Origin: Ilumatobacter coccineus YM16-304
GTDB taxonomy: Bacteria; Actinomycetota; Acidimicrobiia; Acidimicrobiales; Ilumatobacteraceae
Assembly (NCBI RefSeq): GCF_000348785.1
Contig: NC_020520.1
Location: 2,542,001 to 2,606,000 of the forward strand
DNA: 64,000 nucleotides
Direction of reading: 5' to 3'
The notes beneath the pieces are model-generated. The model saw nothing but the letters and a program-made list of their open reading frames with translations, was not told the origin of the DNA and searched no databases. Below, in pieces: positions 52,921 to 62,381 of the stretch. Each line of letters starts with the position of its first letter. Position 1 is the stretch's first letter. The position numbers and the translations under genes were made by a program.

Positions 52921-53760
52921 TCAGGCGTCTCCAGTGGTGTCGGACGCGTCGAGAAGCGAGTCGTCGCCGCGGGAGGGGAACAGCGTCCGGATCTGCAGGA
53001 GCGCGACCAGCACGAGCAGGATTGCGAACATCGCGTTCGACACGCCGTCGCTGATGCCGTCGGAGATGATGCTGCCGACCACCGCACTGACGATGCCCGC
53101 CACGCCGATGGCGGCGGCGAGCGGGATGTCGGCATTTCGCTTCTTGCGGTTGCGGATGGTGCCGACGATCGAACTCGGGACGATCACGGCGACCGAGGTG
53201 CCCTTGGCGATGACCGGCACCTGCGAGAACAGCACCACCATCGCCGGCACCATGATGACGCCGCCGCCGATGCCGAGAAGACCGGCGAGCGTTCCGGTGA
53301 CGAAGCCGATCACGACGAGCGCGATGCCGCCGAGCACGCTGAGTTGATCACGGCCGACCACCTCGTCGGAGAGCAGCAGGCGGACCGCCGTGGCCAGGAT
53401 CGTGACGATGAAGATGATCGTGAGCGGGGTCTTCGGGATGACCTGGAGCAGGTGCGTGCCGACGACCGCTCCGACGATGGCGCCGACGGCGAGGCACGCG
53501 GCGAACGGCCAGTCGACGTTGTCGTTGGCGGCGTAGGTGACGAGGCTCGCGGCGGCGATCGGCAGCGTGGCCGCCAACGAGGTGCCGTGCGCCAGCTTGC
53601 GCTCCATCTTCGTCAGCGCGAGCAGGGCCGGGACGATGACGATGCCGCCGCCGATGCCGAACAACCCACTCAACATGCCGGCGATCGCACCGATCAGCAG
53701 ACCCTTCCACGGTGTGACGTGCCCGGCGGTCGGCATCGCTTCGGTGTGCGTTGTGGTCAC
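52921..53760 (-). CDS. TSUP family (TauE/SafE) membrane transporter
   Basis: 279 residues, start GTG. About eight hydrophobic helices in two related halves; each half opens with the family motif, GMLSGLFGIGGGIVIVPALL and then GTLAGLLGIGGGVIMVPAMV. TSUP proteins export organosulfur anions such as sulfite, sulfoacetate or thiosulfate-related compounds. The operon partners are two quinone reductases, which suggests a detoxification context rather than sulfur assimilation. Confidence 0.9.
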   Translation of the reverse strand: MTTTHTEAMPTAGHVTPWKGLLIGAIAGMLSGLFGIGGGIVIVPALLALTKMERKLAHGTSLAATLPIAAASLVTYAANDNVDWPFAACLAVGAIVGAVVGTHLLQVIPKTPLTIIFIVTILATAVRLLLSDEVVGRDQLSVLGGIALVVIGFVTGTLAGLLGIGGGVIMVPAMVVLFSQVPVIAKGTSVAVIVPSSIVGTIRNRKKRNADIPLAAAIGVAGIVSAVVGSIISDGISDGVSNAMFAILLVLVALLQIRTLFPSRGDDSLLDASDTTGDA

Positions 53761-53785
53761 CGGGCAACCCTACGTCGCGGCGCGA

Positions 53786-53818
53786 CGAAGGCCCACGTCT
53801 CCCCGCCGTGGGCCTTCG
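53786..53818 (-). terminator. Hairpin terminator after the FtsH-like gene
   Basis: CGAAGGCCCACG (53786-53797) pairs perfectly with CGTGGGCCTTCG (53807-53818) around a 9-base loop. It lies 38 bp past the stop of the minus-strand protease gene and just upstream of the TSUP gene. Its outer 10 bp equal the arm of the tRNA-Asn terminator at 954-985. Confidence 0.7.
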
Positions 53819-53855
53819 CGATGCGCGTCTGTGCTGGTTCTGGCTGCGTGTCGGA

Positions 53856-55634
53856 TCAGATCGGCGCTTTGATGCGCACCGGGCCGCGACGCTCGCTGAT
53901 GTCGGTGTAGCCCGCCACGATCGCCCGGATCTGGTCGCCTTCGACCTCGTCGTTCTCGCAGAGCGCATCGGCGATCTCGTACAGCGCCGCTCGGTACTTC
54001 TCGACCATCAGCGACGCTCGCTCGGCGCCTTCGACCATGTACGCCTCGGCGGCTTCGCGGCTCACCTCGTCGGAGAGCACCTTGGCCACGATGTTGGCCG
54101 CGGTCGGCATCGCGGCGGCCTCGAGGCTGAGCAGACCGGGCCCGTTGCCCAACTGGCCGACCAACTGCGAGGCGATGTTGGTGGCGTAGGCGAGGTCGGA
54201 GCTGATGCCGCTGCTCGCTTCGCCGTACTCCTGTTGTTCGGCGGCCCGGCCGGCGAGTGCGACGCAGATGAGGTCGCGCGCATCGGACGGGGTCTTGAGG
54301 AAGCGTTCTTCCGCATCGCCGTGGGCGACCAGGCCCAGGGCCGAGGCCCGCCGCAGGATCGATGCGACCTTGACGTCGCGGCGAGTGAGCACCGCGGTGA
54401 GAGCGTGCCCGGCCTCGTGGATGGCGATGCGGCGTCGTTCGTCGGGGTGGTAGCCCATCTCCTGAGCCACGCCGATCTCGGTGACGAGTTGGGCCGACAG
54501 GACGTCACCCATCCGCATCGACGTGCGGCCGTCGCGCAGCGCGATGATCAGCGCTTCGTCGAGCAGTTTCTCGATGCGCACCGGGGTGTAGCCGGCACTC
54601 ACGTCGGCGATCAGCACGGCGGTGACCTCGTCGTCGTGCGATTTGCGGTCGAGGTAGTACTGGGCGATCTCGATGCGATCCTTGCGGGCCGGGACGTTGA
54701 AGCCGATCGTGCGGTCGAAGCGACCCGGACGCAGCAGTGCCGGGTCGAGGTCGGCGGCGCGGTTGGTGGCAGCCACGATCAAGATGTTGGCCATCGGCGA
54801 CTTCGGACGCTTCAGGCGGCGATGCGGCGGCAGGTACTTGTTGAACCAGTCGACCCACACCATCTTGAACTTGTCGCGGCCGCTCGGCAGATCGAAGCTC
54901 TGCATCTGCACGAGCAGTTCGTTGACGACGCCGACGATGCCTTCGCGCTGCGAGCCGGTGTTCATGCCGCTGCGAGCGCCGCCGATGGCGTCGAACTCCT
55001 CGATGTAGCCGATCGCGCCGCCTTCTTCGCGGGCCGCCTTGCGGAGGTTCTTGAAGAAGGTCCGGATCTTCTTGTTGGTCTGGCCGTAGTACATCGACTG
55101 GAACTCGGATGCCGACACGAAGTGGAACGGCACGCCGGCTTCGGCGGCCATCGCTTTGGCCAGGTACGTCTTGCCGGTTCCGGGCGGGCCTTCGAACAAC
55201 ACGCCGCGGCGGGGCTTGCCGCCCATGACCTCTTCGAACGTCTCGGACGCGAGGAAGAGGTTCATGCTGTCGATCGCTTCACGCTTCGTCTGGTCGGCGC
55301 CGACGACGTCGTCGAGACGGACGTTGGAGTCCTCGGCTCGCAGCACCGTGTGCGGCGACCGGCCCGTGGTGAGGAACGGAATCAGGATGACGGCGCCGAG
55401 GATGCAGATCAGGCCGAGGGCGATGATGATCTCGGGGTTGCCCGTGAGCCAACCGGGGATGCCCGGCCGAATCGGGTTGTCGGTGACCAGGCGGTACACC
55501 AGGTAGGCGAAGATCGGCGACAGCAGGTACAGCTTGCGACGCAGGCGCTGTTGGCGCATCCGCTCGCGGTTGGCGTTGGCGTCGATGTCGTCGCCGGAGA
55601 GCATGGCTCCGGAACTCAGCCTCGTGATGTCCAT
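53856..55634 (-). CDS. FtsH-like membrane AAA+ zinc protease with altered Walker B
   Basis: 592 residues from ATG 55634. Two hydrophobic segments lie at about 36-51 and 69-90. The AAA module has Walker A GPPGTGKT at 149-156, a Walker B reading IGYIEEFDAIGG at 208-219 (canonical FtsH has IDEIDA), and the second region of homology ATNRAADLDPALLRPGRFDR at 289-308. About 25 extra residues (around 250-280, VWVDWFNKYLPPHRR) precede sensor 1. The protease domain has HEAGH at 406-410 and a third zinc ligand candidate D480 in ISSDLAYAT. FtsH degrades membrane and unstable cytosolic proteins; this seems to be a divergent paralog rather than the canonical one. Confidence 0.88.
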   Translation of the reverse strand: MDITRLSSGAMLSGDDIDANANRERMRQQRLRRKLYLLSPIFAYLVYRLVTDNPIRPGIPGWLTGNPEIIIALGLICILGAVILIPFLTTGRSPHTVLRAEDSNVRLDDVVGADQTKREAIDSMNLFLASETFEEVMGGKPRRGVLFEGPPGTGKTYLAKAMAAEAGVPFHFVSASEFQSMYYGQTNKKIRTFFKNLRKAAREEGGAIGYIEEFDAIGGARSGMNTGSQREGIVGVVNELLVQMQSFDLPSGRDKFKMVWVDWFNKYLPPHRRLKRPKSPMANILIVAATNRAADLDPALLRPGRFDRTIGFNVPARKDRIEIAQYYLDRKSHDDEVTAVLIADVSAGYTPVRIEKLLDEALIIALRDGRTSMRMGDVLSAQLVTEIGVAQEMGYHPDERRRIAIHEAGHALTAVLTRRDVKVASILRRASALGLVAHGDAEERFLKTPSDARDLICVALAGRAAEQQEYGEASSGISSDLAYATNIASQLVGQLGNGPGLLSLEAAAMPTAANIVAKVLSDEVSREAAEAYMVEGAERASLMVEKYRAALYEIADALCENDEVEGDQIRAIVAGYTDISERRGPVRIKAPI

Positions 55635-55715
55635 GGATCGGTCTCGTTCCTGTCGTCGGTGGGGCACCGGGTGGCACCAAACGCCCTGGAAAAGCGGCAT
55701 TTCCTGGTCTCACTC

Positions 55716-55746
55716 AGGGTAATCACGGGTCACACGACGTGGTCAA
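55716..55746 (-). promoter_or_regulatory. Candidate sigma-70-type promoter of the FtsH-like gene
   Basis: Read on the minus strand, TTGACC (55746-55741) and TACCCT (55721-55716) are separated by 19 bp, about 80 bp ahead of the start codon. TTGAC occurs three times in the minus strand between 55770 and 55741, so the -35 choice is uncertain and a repeated operator is possible. Confidence 0.35.
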
Positions 55747-55914
55747 GCCACCGACGTCAAGGCTTGGTCAAGTTTGTGTGCAGACGGGCGTGCATCGTGG
55801 GGTTGCCGCTGTCGGCCGGCGACCGAACGTGGCCGACCGGCCGGAACGACCGATCTCCTTGATCAACCCCAGACACTGTGACGCCCAGAGCAGTGATGCA
55901 CAGAGCAGTGATGC

Positions 55915-56577
55915 TCAGAGATGTCTGGTGGCTTCGCGGATGGTGAGGGGAGCGAACGCGTCGCGGTGCGCATCGACGAACGATCGCACGGCATCGGGAT
56001 CGGTGCGGGCGTACTGGCGCAGCGCCCAGCCGATCGCCTTGCGGATGAAGAACTCGGGGTCACCGGCGCGCCGCAGCGCGTAGCGGAACAGGCGATCGGC
56101 GTCGGTGTCGTCGGCGAAACGCAACTGGTGGATGATCGCGACTCGCGCCAACCACATGTCGTCGTGGTCGATCCAGGCGTCCATCACCTCGACGAGTTCG
56201 GGATGATTCGAGACCATCTGGCCGATCGTGGGCGACGCGAGCGCGTCGACGGTGTCCCACCACGAGTCGGTGGTCACCAGGAAGCTCAGCGTCGAGATGT
56301 CGGGGGCGCGGAGACGCTTGCAGTTGGCACGCAGCAGATCGGACGCCACGTAGTGGAACTCGCGCTCGGGCTGCTCCCGCAGGGCCAGCGCGGCGGCGAG
56401 CACCTCGTCGACGGATTCGGCCGCCATCGACCTGATGAACGGCTTCGACGCCGCACGACGGGCCGGGGTCTTGACCCCGAGGAACGGCGACCGATGCTTC
56501 ATGTACGCCTCCATCGGAGCGCGATCGGCCTCGACGGCGACAGCGGTGAGCTCGCGACGGAGTCGTGCGACGTCCAT
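55915..56577 (-). CDS. DNA alkylation repair enzyme (AlkD-like, HEAT-repeat)
   Basis: 220 residues from ATG 56577. All-helical ARM/HEAT layout. The start contains MEAYMKHRSPFLGVKTPARR, where the KHRSPFLGV segment is the AlkC/AlkD-family signature. TTDSWWDTVDALA and FFIRKAIGWALRQYARTDPD follow; WWDTVD and RKAIGWALR are conserved in AlkD, which removes positively charged N3- or N7-alkylated bases without base flipping. Monocistronic in appearance. Confidence 0.9.
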   Translation of the reverse strand: MDVARLRRELTAVAVEADRAPMEAYMKHRSPFLGVKTPARRAASKPFIRSMAAESVDEVLAAALALREQPEREFHYVASDLLRANCKRLRAPDISTLSFLVTTDSWWDTVDALASPTIGQMVSNHPELVEVMDAWIDHDDMWLARVAIIHQLRFADDTDADRLFRYALRRAGDPEFFIRKAIGWALRQYARTDPDAVRSFVDAHRDAFAPLTIREATRHL

Positions 56578-56752
56578 GCGGCCAGTGTCGCGCCGTCGAG
56601 CGCACTCGGAAGGCATCGCGACGCGTCCGACGACCATGAATCGACCCGTGGACGCTCGCCGCAGGCGTCCGCAGCGAGGAAATCGGGTGTGACGAGCGAT
56701 TTCGTCGACCGAACAGCGGTCGGCGCGGACCCGCAGGGTTACGCTTGCCCAC

Positions 56753-59700
56753 GTGTCAGTGACAGATGGCCAGACCACATCGAGCGGCTCCGATTTCGGT
56801 GCCAACTCTTGGCTCGTCGAGGAGATGTACGAGCGATTCGTCCACGATCCCGACTCGGTCGGGGAGCAGTGGCAGGAGTTCTTCGCCGACTACAAGTCCG
56901 ACGCGCCGTCGGTGGCGGCGGCTGCGGCAGCATCTCCCCAGGTCCGGGCGATCGCCGCCGATCACAGCACCGCCGAGGTCGACGACCTGCCGGCACCCGA
57001 GTCGAGCAGCACCCCGGCTCCCGCCCCCGCACCGACGCCAGCCCCGGCGCCGAAGCCGGCCGAACCAGCCGCCGAGCCCGTCGGAGCACCGATCCGCGGC
57101 GCAGGTGCCGCGATCGTTCGCAACATGGAAGCGAGCCTCGCCGTGCCCACGGCGACGAGCTTCCGCAACGTCCCGGCCAAGCTGCTCGAGGTCAACCGCA
57201 AGGTGATCAACGGGTTCCGGGCCCGCAGTGGTCAGGGCAAGATCAGCTTCACCCACCTCATCGGATGGGCCGTCGTGCGAGCGATCGCCGACGAGATGCC
57301 CGGCATGATCAACACGTACGTCGAAGACGACGACGGCAAGCCGCGCATCATCGAGAACAAGCACGTCAACATGTCGCTCGCGGTCGACAAGGAGAAGCCC
57401 GACGGATCGCGCACACTGCTCACCCCGGTGCTTCGTGACGCCGACACGCTCGACTTCGCCGGGTTCCTCGCCTCCTACGACGAGATCATCCGCAAGGTCA
57501 AGAACAACAAGCTCACCGTCGACGACTTCATGGGCGCCAACGTGTCGCTCACCAACCCCGGCACGATCGGCACCGTCCAGTCGGTGCCGCGCCTGATGCC
57601 CGGACAGGGCGTCATCGTCGGTGTCGGATCGATCGACTACCCGGCCGAGTTCGAAGGCGCCGACCCGGCGAGCCTCGCCGACATGGGCGTGAGCAAGGTC
57701 GTCACGATCACCTCCACCTACGACCACCGCATCATCCAGGGTGCCGAGTCGGGCATGTTCCTGAAGCGGGTCAAAGAACTCCTGCTCGGCGAGCACGGCT
57801 TCTACGACGAGATCTTCGCGTCGCTCGACCTCCCGTACGAGGCGGTCAAGTGGCGTCCCGACACCAACCCGATGAACCGCGAGGAAGCCATGCTGCGCAA
57901 GCAGATGGCCGTCGCCAAGCTCATCCGTGTGCACCGCGTTCGCGGCCACCGCATCGCCGATCTCGATCCGCTTCGCTGGACGCAGCCACACACACCCCGT
58001 GAACTCGACCCGGCCACCTACGGCCTCACGATCTGGGATCTCGACCGCGAGTTCCTGACCGACGGCGTCGGCGGCACCGACAAGATGAAGCTCGGCAACC
58101 TGCTGGGCGTGCTGCGCGATGCGTACTGCCGCACCATCGGCGTCGAGTACATGCACATCCAGAACACCGACGAGCAGCGTTGGGTGCAAGAACGCGTCGA
58201 ATCGACACAGGTCGAGTTCGACTCCGAGCAGAAGATGCGCATCCTCGAACGGCTCAACGCTGCCGAGTCGTTCGAGAAGTTCCTCGCCACCAAGTACGTC
58301 GGCACCAAGCGCTTCGGCATCGAAGGCGCCGAGTCGGCGATCCCGATCCTCGACGAGGTGCTCGGCCGGGCCGCCGACGCCGGCCTCGACTCGGCCATTC
58401 TCGGCATGGCGCACCGCGGTCGGCTCAACGTGCTCACCAACATCATGGGCAAGAGCTACGAAGCGGTGTTCTCCGAATTCGAAGGCCACCTCGACCCCAC
58501 GTCGGTCCAGGGATCGGGCGACGTGAAGTACCACCTCGGCTCGAAGGGCACCTACGTCAGCCCGAGCGGCGCCGAAGTGCCGATCGAGTTGGCTGCCAAC
58601 CCGAGCCACCTCGAGACGGTCGACCCGATCGTCATGGGCATCGTCCGCGCCAAGCAAGACCAGATCGACCCGCCCGGTTCGTTCCCCGTGTTGCCGATCC
58701 TGATCCACGGCGACGCGGCGTTCGCCGGCCAGGGTGTGGTGGCCGAGTGCCTCGCCATGAGCGACACCGGTGGCTACCGCATCGGCGGCACCATCCACCT
58801 CATCATCAACAACCAGATCGGCTTCACGACGGCACCCGGGTCGGCGCGGTCGTCCCCGTACTGCTCCGACGTCGCCAAGACGGTGCAGGCGCCGATCTTC
58901 CACGTCAACGGTGACGACCCCGAAGCCTGCGTCCGTGTGGCCCGCCTCGCCTGGGAGTACCGCGCCACGTTCAACAAAGACGTCGTCATCGACATGGTGT
59001 GCTACCGGCGCCACGGTCACAACGAAGGCGACGATCCGTCGTACACCCAGCCGCTCATGTACAAGGCGATCGCCGAGAAGCGCAGCGTTCGCAAACTCTA
59101 CGTCGAGACGCTGGTGAAGCGCGGCGACATCTCGATCGAGGAAGCCGAGCAGGCGCTCACCGACTTCCACGACAAGTTGCAGAAGGTGCTCGACCAGACC
59201 CGTGAGCACGCGCCCGCCGACGTCAAGGCGGCTCGTCCGCCGAGCCCGGTCGGCGTGTTGCCGCACATCCCCACCGGCACCGACAAGGCCGTGCTCGACT
59301 CGATCTTCGGACAGCTCACGCGCGTGCCCGACGGGTTCACCGTCCACCCGAAGCTCGCCAAGCAGTTCGACGCTCGGGCGAAGATGTACCACGACGGCGA
59401 GGTCGACTGGGCCACCGCCGAAGCGTTGGCGATCGGCTCGCTCGTGCTCGAAGGCCGCTCGGTGCGCTACGCCGGTGAAGACACCCGCCGTGGCACGTTC
59501 AGCCATCGGCATGCTGCGCTCATCGACTACGAAGACGGCGAAGCATTCGTTCCGCTCGACAACCTCGACGGTGCCGGCGACGCCCGGTTCTGGTGCTTCG
59601 ATTCCCTCCTGTCGGAGTACGCGGCGCTCGGGTTCGAGTACGGCTACAGCCACGCCAACCAAGAGGCGCTCGTCGTGTGGGAAGCCCAGTTCGGCGACTT

Positions 59701-60439
59701 CATCAACGGCGCACAGATCATCATCGACCAGTACATCGTCGCTGCCGAAGACAAGTGGAAGCAGCAGAACGGCGTGGTCCTGCTGCTGCCGCACGGCTAC
59801 GAGGGCCAGGGGCCCGAGCACAGCTCGGCGCGCATCGAGCGCTTCTTGACGCTGGCGGCGGAAGACAACATGCAGATCGTCAACACGACGACCGCGTCGA
59901 ACTTCTTCCACCTCCTGCGTCGTCAGGTGCACCAGGTGCGCCAGACGCCGCTCATCGTGTTCTCGCCGAAGCAGGGGCTGCGGATGAAGCAGACCCGCTC
60001 TCCGATCGAGGAGCTCACGACCGGGTCGTTCCGCGAGGTGCTCGACGATCCGGGCGACATCGACCCGCAGGCGGTCACGCGCATCGTGTTCTGCTCGGGC
60101 AAGGTCGCCTGGGACGCCATTGCCGAGCGCGACGCGCGCAACGCTCCGGTCGCCGTGGTGCGGATCGAGCAGCTCTACCCGCTGCCGACCGAGCAGATGC
60201 TCGAGATCTTGAAGAAGTACCCCAACGCCAAGGAGCTGCGTTGGCTCCAGGAGGAGCCCGAGAACATGGGCGCGTGGAACTTCATCGAGCACAACACCTG
60301 GCGCGTCAAGGATCAGGGATACGACCTGCGCCACGTCGCCCGTGCCGAATCTGGCAGTCCGGCGACCGGCAGCAAGAAGATCCACGACCAGGAGCTCGCA
60401 CAGCTCATGGACGAGGTCTTCGCCCCCAGCGTCGACTGA
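56753..60439 (+). CDS. kgd: Multifunctional 2-oxoglutarate decarboxylase/dehydrogenase E1 with E2 succinyltransferase domain (Kgd/SucA-type)
   Basis: 1228 residues, start GTG 56753. The N-terminal SucA-type motif NSWLVEEMYERFVHDPDSVG is at 18-37, a Pro/Ala linker spans about 78-115, and an E2-type acyltransferase domain (about 130-360) contains TYDHRIIQGAESGMF with the catalytic His. The E1 thiamine-diphosphate domain follows: EFDSEQKMRILERLNAAESF, IHGDAAFAGQGVVAECLAM (ThDP site) and ETVDPIVMG. This E2-E1 fusion is the form used in mycobacteria and other actinobacteria in the TCA cycle. No lipoyl domain is present, so it must work with an E2p/lipoyl partner elsewhere. Confidence 0.96.
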   Translation: MSVTDGQTTSSGSDFGANSWLVEEMYERFVHDPDSVGEQWQEFFADYKSDAPSVAAAAAASPQVRAIAADHSTAEVDDLPAPESSSTPAPAPAPTPAPAPKPAEPAAEPVGAPIRGAGAAIVRNMEASLAVPTATSFRNVPAKLLEVNRKVINGFRARSGQGKISFTHLIGWAVVRAIADEMPGMINTYVEDDDGKPRIIENKHVNMSLAVDKEKPDGSRTLLTPVLRDADTLDFAGFLASYDEIIRKVKNNKLTVDDFMGANVSLTNPGTIGTVQSVPRLMPGQGVIVGVGSIDYPAEFEGADPASLADMGVSKVVTITSTYDHRIIQGAESGMFLKRVKELLLGEHGFYDEIFASLDLPYEAVKWRPDTNPMNREEAMLRKQMAVAKLIRVHRVRGHRIADLDPLRWTQPHTPRELDPATYGLTIWDLDREFLTDGVGGTDKMKLGNLLGVLRDAYCRTIGVEYMHIQNTDEQRWVQERVESTQVEFDSEQKMRILERLNAAESFEKFLATKYVGTKRFGIEGAESAIPILDEVLGRAADAGLDSAILGMAHRGRLNVLTNIMGKSYEAVFSEFEGHLDPTSVQGSGDVKYHLGSKGTYVSPSGAEVPIELAANPSHLETVDPIVMGIVRAKQDQIDPPGSFPVLPILIHGDAAFAGQGVVAECLAMSDTGGYRIGGTIHLIINNQIGFTTAPGSARSSPYCSDVAKTVQAPIFHVNGDDPEACVRVARLAWEYRATFNKDVVIDMVCYRRHGHNEGDDPSYTQPLMYKAIAEKRSVRKLYVETLVKRGDISIEEAEQALTDFHDKLQKVLDQTREHAPADVKAARPPSPVGVLPHIPTGTDKAVLDSIFGQLTRVPDGFTVHPKLAKQFDARAKMYHDGEVDWATAEALAIGSLVLEGRSVRYAGEDTRRGTFSHRHAALIDYEDGEAFVPLDNLDGAGDARFWCFDSLLSEYAALGFEYGYSHANQEALVVWEAQFGDFINGAQIIIDQYIVAAEDKWKQQNGVVLLLPHGYEGQGPEHSSARIERFLTLAAEDNMQIVNTTTASNFFHLLRRQVHQVRQTPLIVFSPKQGLRMKQTRSPIEELTTGSFREVLDDPGDIDPQAVTRIVFCSGKVAWDAIAERDARNAPVAVVRIEQLYPLPTEQMLEILKKYPNAKELRWLQEEPENMGAWNFIEHNTWRVKDQGYDLRHVARAESGSPATGSKKIHDQELAQLMDEVFAPSVD

Positions 60440-60519
60440 TCTCGCCCGGCGAGTTGAACGTCGGTGCACCTCTGTGGTGAGGTGTGCTGGTTCGTTCAAC
60501 AACCCGGGGAGTGTGTCGC

Positions 60520-61431
60520 ATGAGCAAGACCAGTCGGAGAGCACGAGTTCTACGCAAGACCCTGGGGGCGTTCATCTCCGACCCCGAGGTGCCGCTTGCC
60601 GAGCAGCGAGCGTCGCTCGAGCGCGCCGACAAGATCCCTCGACCGCGTGGACTCGACTACGTCGACACCGAGGTCGGTGGCGTCGCCGCGATCGTCGCGA
60701 CACCGAAGCGTGGCGCCGACGAGCGCCACATCCTGTACCTGCACGGCGGCGGTTACGTCCTCGGCTCGCCGCGCAGCCACATCGCGATGGCGGCCCGTCT
60801 CGCTCTGGCGGCTCGCGGGTCGACCACGGTGCTCGACTACCGGCTCGCTCCCGAGCATCCGTACCCGGCTGCGATCGACGATTGCGTCGCCGCCTACCGC
60901 GCGATCATCGCCGATCGTGACCCGTCGTCGGTCGTGATCGCCGGCGATTCGGCCGGCGGTGGCGCCACGCTGGCCACCCTGCTCGCGTTGCGCGAGGCGG
61001 GTGTCGCGCTTCCCGGCGCTGCGTACCTCATGTCGCCGTGGACCGACCTGACCGCTTCGGGCGAATCGACGCGCACGAAGTCGGCCGACGATCCGATGCT
61101 GCAGGCGCCGTGGTTGCAGGACTTCGCCGAGAAGTACGCCGGTGACCAGCCGCTCGATCTGCCAGGCATCTCGCCCTTGTTCGCCGACCTGTCCGGACTG
61201 CCGCCGATGCTCGTGCAGGTGGGGTCCGACGAGATCCTGCTGTCGGACTCGACCCGTCTGGTCGAGGCGGCCCGCGCGGCGGGCGTGATGGTCGACGTCG
61301 AGGTCGCGCCGAACATGTGGCACGTTTTCCAAGCGTTCGCCGGGATGATGCCGGAGGCGACGACCGCGCTCGTCGAAGCGGCGGCGTTCATCCGAGCCAA
61401 GACGCCGACGCCCGACGCATTGCGAGTGTGA
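60520..61431 (+). CDS. Alpha/beta-hydrolase, hormone-sensitive-lipase family esterase
   Basis: 303 residues from ATG 60520. HGGGYVLGS provides the oxyanion-hole motif of the HSL family. The nucleophile elbow is VVIAGDSAGGGATLA, the acid residue is in VQVGSDEILLSD, and the catalytic His is in NMWHVFQAF. The cap region is typical of bacterial carboxylesterases acting on short acyl esters. It follows kgd by 80 bp and convergently faces the HAD gene. Confidence 0.9.
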   Translation: MSKTSRRARVLRKTLGAFISDPEVPLAEQRASLERADKIPRPRGLDYVDTEVGGVAAIVATPKRGADERHILYLHGGGYVLGSPRSHIAMAARLALAARGSTTVLDYRLAPEHPYPAAIDDCVAAYRAIIADRDPSSVVIAGDSAGGGATLATLLALREAGVALPGAAYLMSPWTDLTASGESTRTKSADDPMLQAPWLQDFAEKYAGDQPLDLPGISPLFADLSGLPPMLVQVGSDEILLSDSTRLVEAARAAGVMVDVEVAPNMWHVFQAFAGMMPEATTALVEAAAFIRAKTPTPDALRV

Positions 61432-61481
61432 TCGGCTGGACGGATTGACGTCCGGGCGGCCCGTCGGCCGACCGATACAGC

Positions 61482-62123
61482 TCAGCGCAGTGCGATGCCG
61501 AGCACCGACTCGAGGTCGGCGATCGCCTGCTCCGCGCTGACGACCTTGATCGTGGTCATGCCCATCGCCTTCGCCGGCTTCAGGTTGATGCCGAGATCGT
61601 CGAGGAACACGCACGCCTCGGGGGCGGCTTCGACGAGCTCACACGCGATCTCGTAGAAGCGCGGCTCGGGCTTGCGGACCCCGACCTTGCTCGACTCGAC
61701 GACGTGACCGAACTTGCCCATCACGTTGGCGACATCGGGTCGGCGCTGTGTCGCCGTGTCGTCGGAGACGACGTTGTTGGTGAGGCACGCCGTCTTGTAC
61801 CCGGCGGCGATGACCTGGTCGAGTGCGGTCTCCATCTCCGGACGCACGGCACCCGAGAGCAGCGCCAGCACATCGGCGCCCGGCACCCGATGGCCGAGCG
61901 CCTCCGACTCCGCGGCGAACAGGTCGTCGAACTCCGCCGGGCCGATGTCGTTGCGTTCGAGCTTCGCCCAGGCGTTGTCGTCGGGGTTGTTCGTGTTGAC
62001 CGTACGGATGAGGTCGGTGGGGAGTCCGCGCTCGGCTTCGTACCGGTTGAAGGCTTCGAACGGGCTGGTGAGGATGACGCCTCCGAAGTCCCAGAGCACG
62101 GCCTCGATGTGTCGATCGGTCAT
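61482..62123 (-). CDS. HAD-superfamily hydrolase (subfamily IA)
   Basis: 213 residues. Motif I is AVLWDFGGVILTSP, in which the second Asp of the usual DxD is replaced by Gly, as in many epoxide-hydrolase-N-type HADs. Motif II appears as KTACLTNNV, and motifs III/IV as SSKVGVRKPEPRFYEIAC then CVFLDDLGINLKPAKAMGMT. The last segments are complete. Likely phosphatase or inactive paralog; substrate unknown. Confidence 0.87.
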   Translation of the reverse strand: MTDRHIEAVLWDFGGVILTSPFEAFNRYEAERGLPTDLIRTVNTNNPDDNAWAKLERNDIGPAEFDDLFAAESEALGHRVPGADVLALLSGAVRPEMETALDQVIAAGYKTACLTNNVVSDDTATQRRPDVANVMGKFGHVVESSKVGVRKPEPRFYEIACELVEAAPEACVFLDDLGINLKPAKAMGMTTIKVVSAEQAIADLESVLGIALR

Positions 62124-62381
62124 GAGGGCGACATTACGAAACCGTCGCGCTCACCACGCGATCGCAGCGGTGCGCCGAGGGCATCGAGCGTTCCGAGCGC
62201 CGCGGTTTCGCGCTCCGCGGCAGCATCTCGAGTCGGTCGAACCAGGGGGTATCTGTGCCAAGCGGGCCTCGACCGCTTACCATCGTCGGTGAGCCCGGCC
62301 CGTGCAACACGCAGGACTGGGACACGGCGGCCGGAATGATTCTGTTCTCGGCGCCGTCACAACAGGAACGAGAACATCTGA

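Noticed and set aside
56756-60544. A 1262-codon open frame on the minus strand opposite kgd
   Set aside because: It is the high-GC shadow of a clearly recognisable enzyme; its product is Val/Glu/Arg-rich without any domain.
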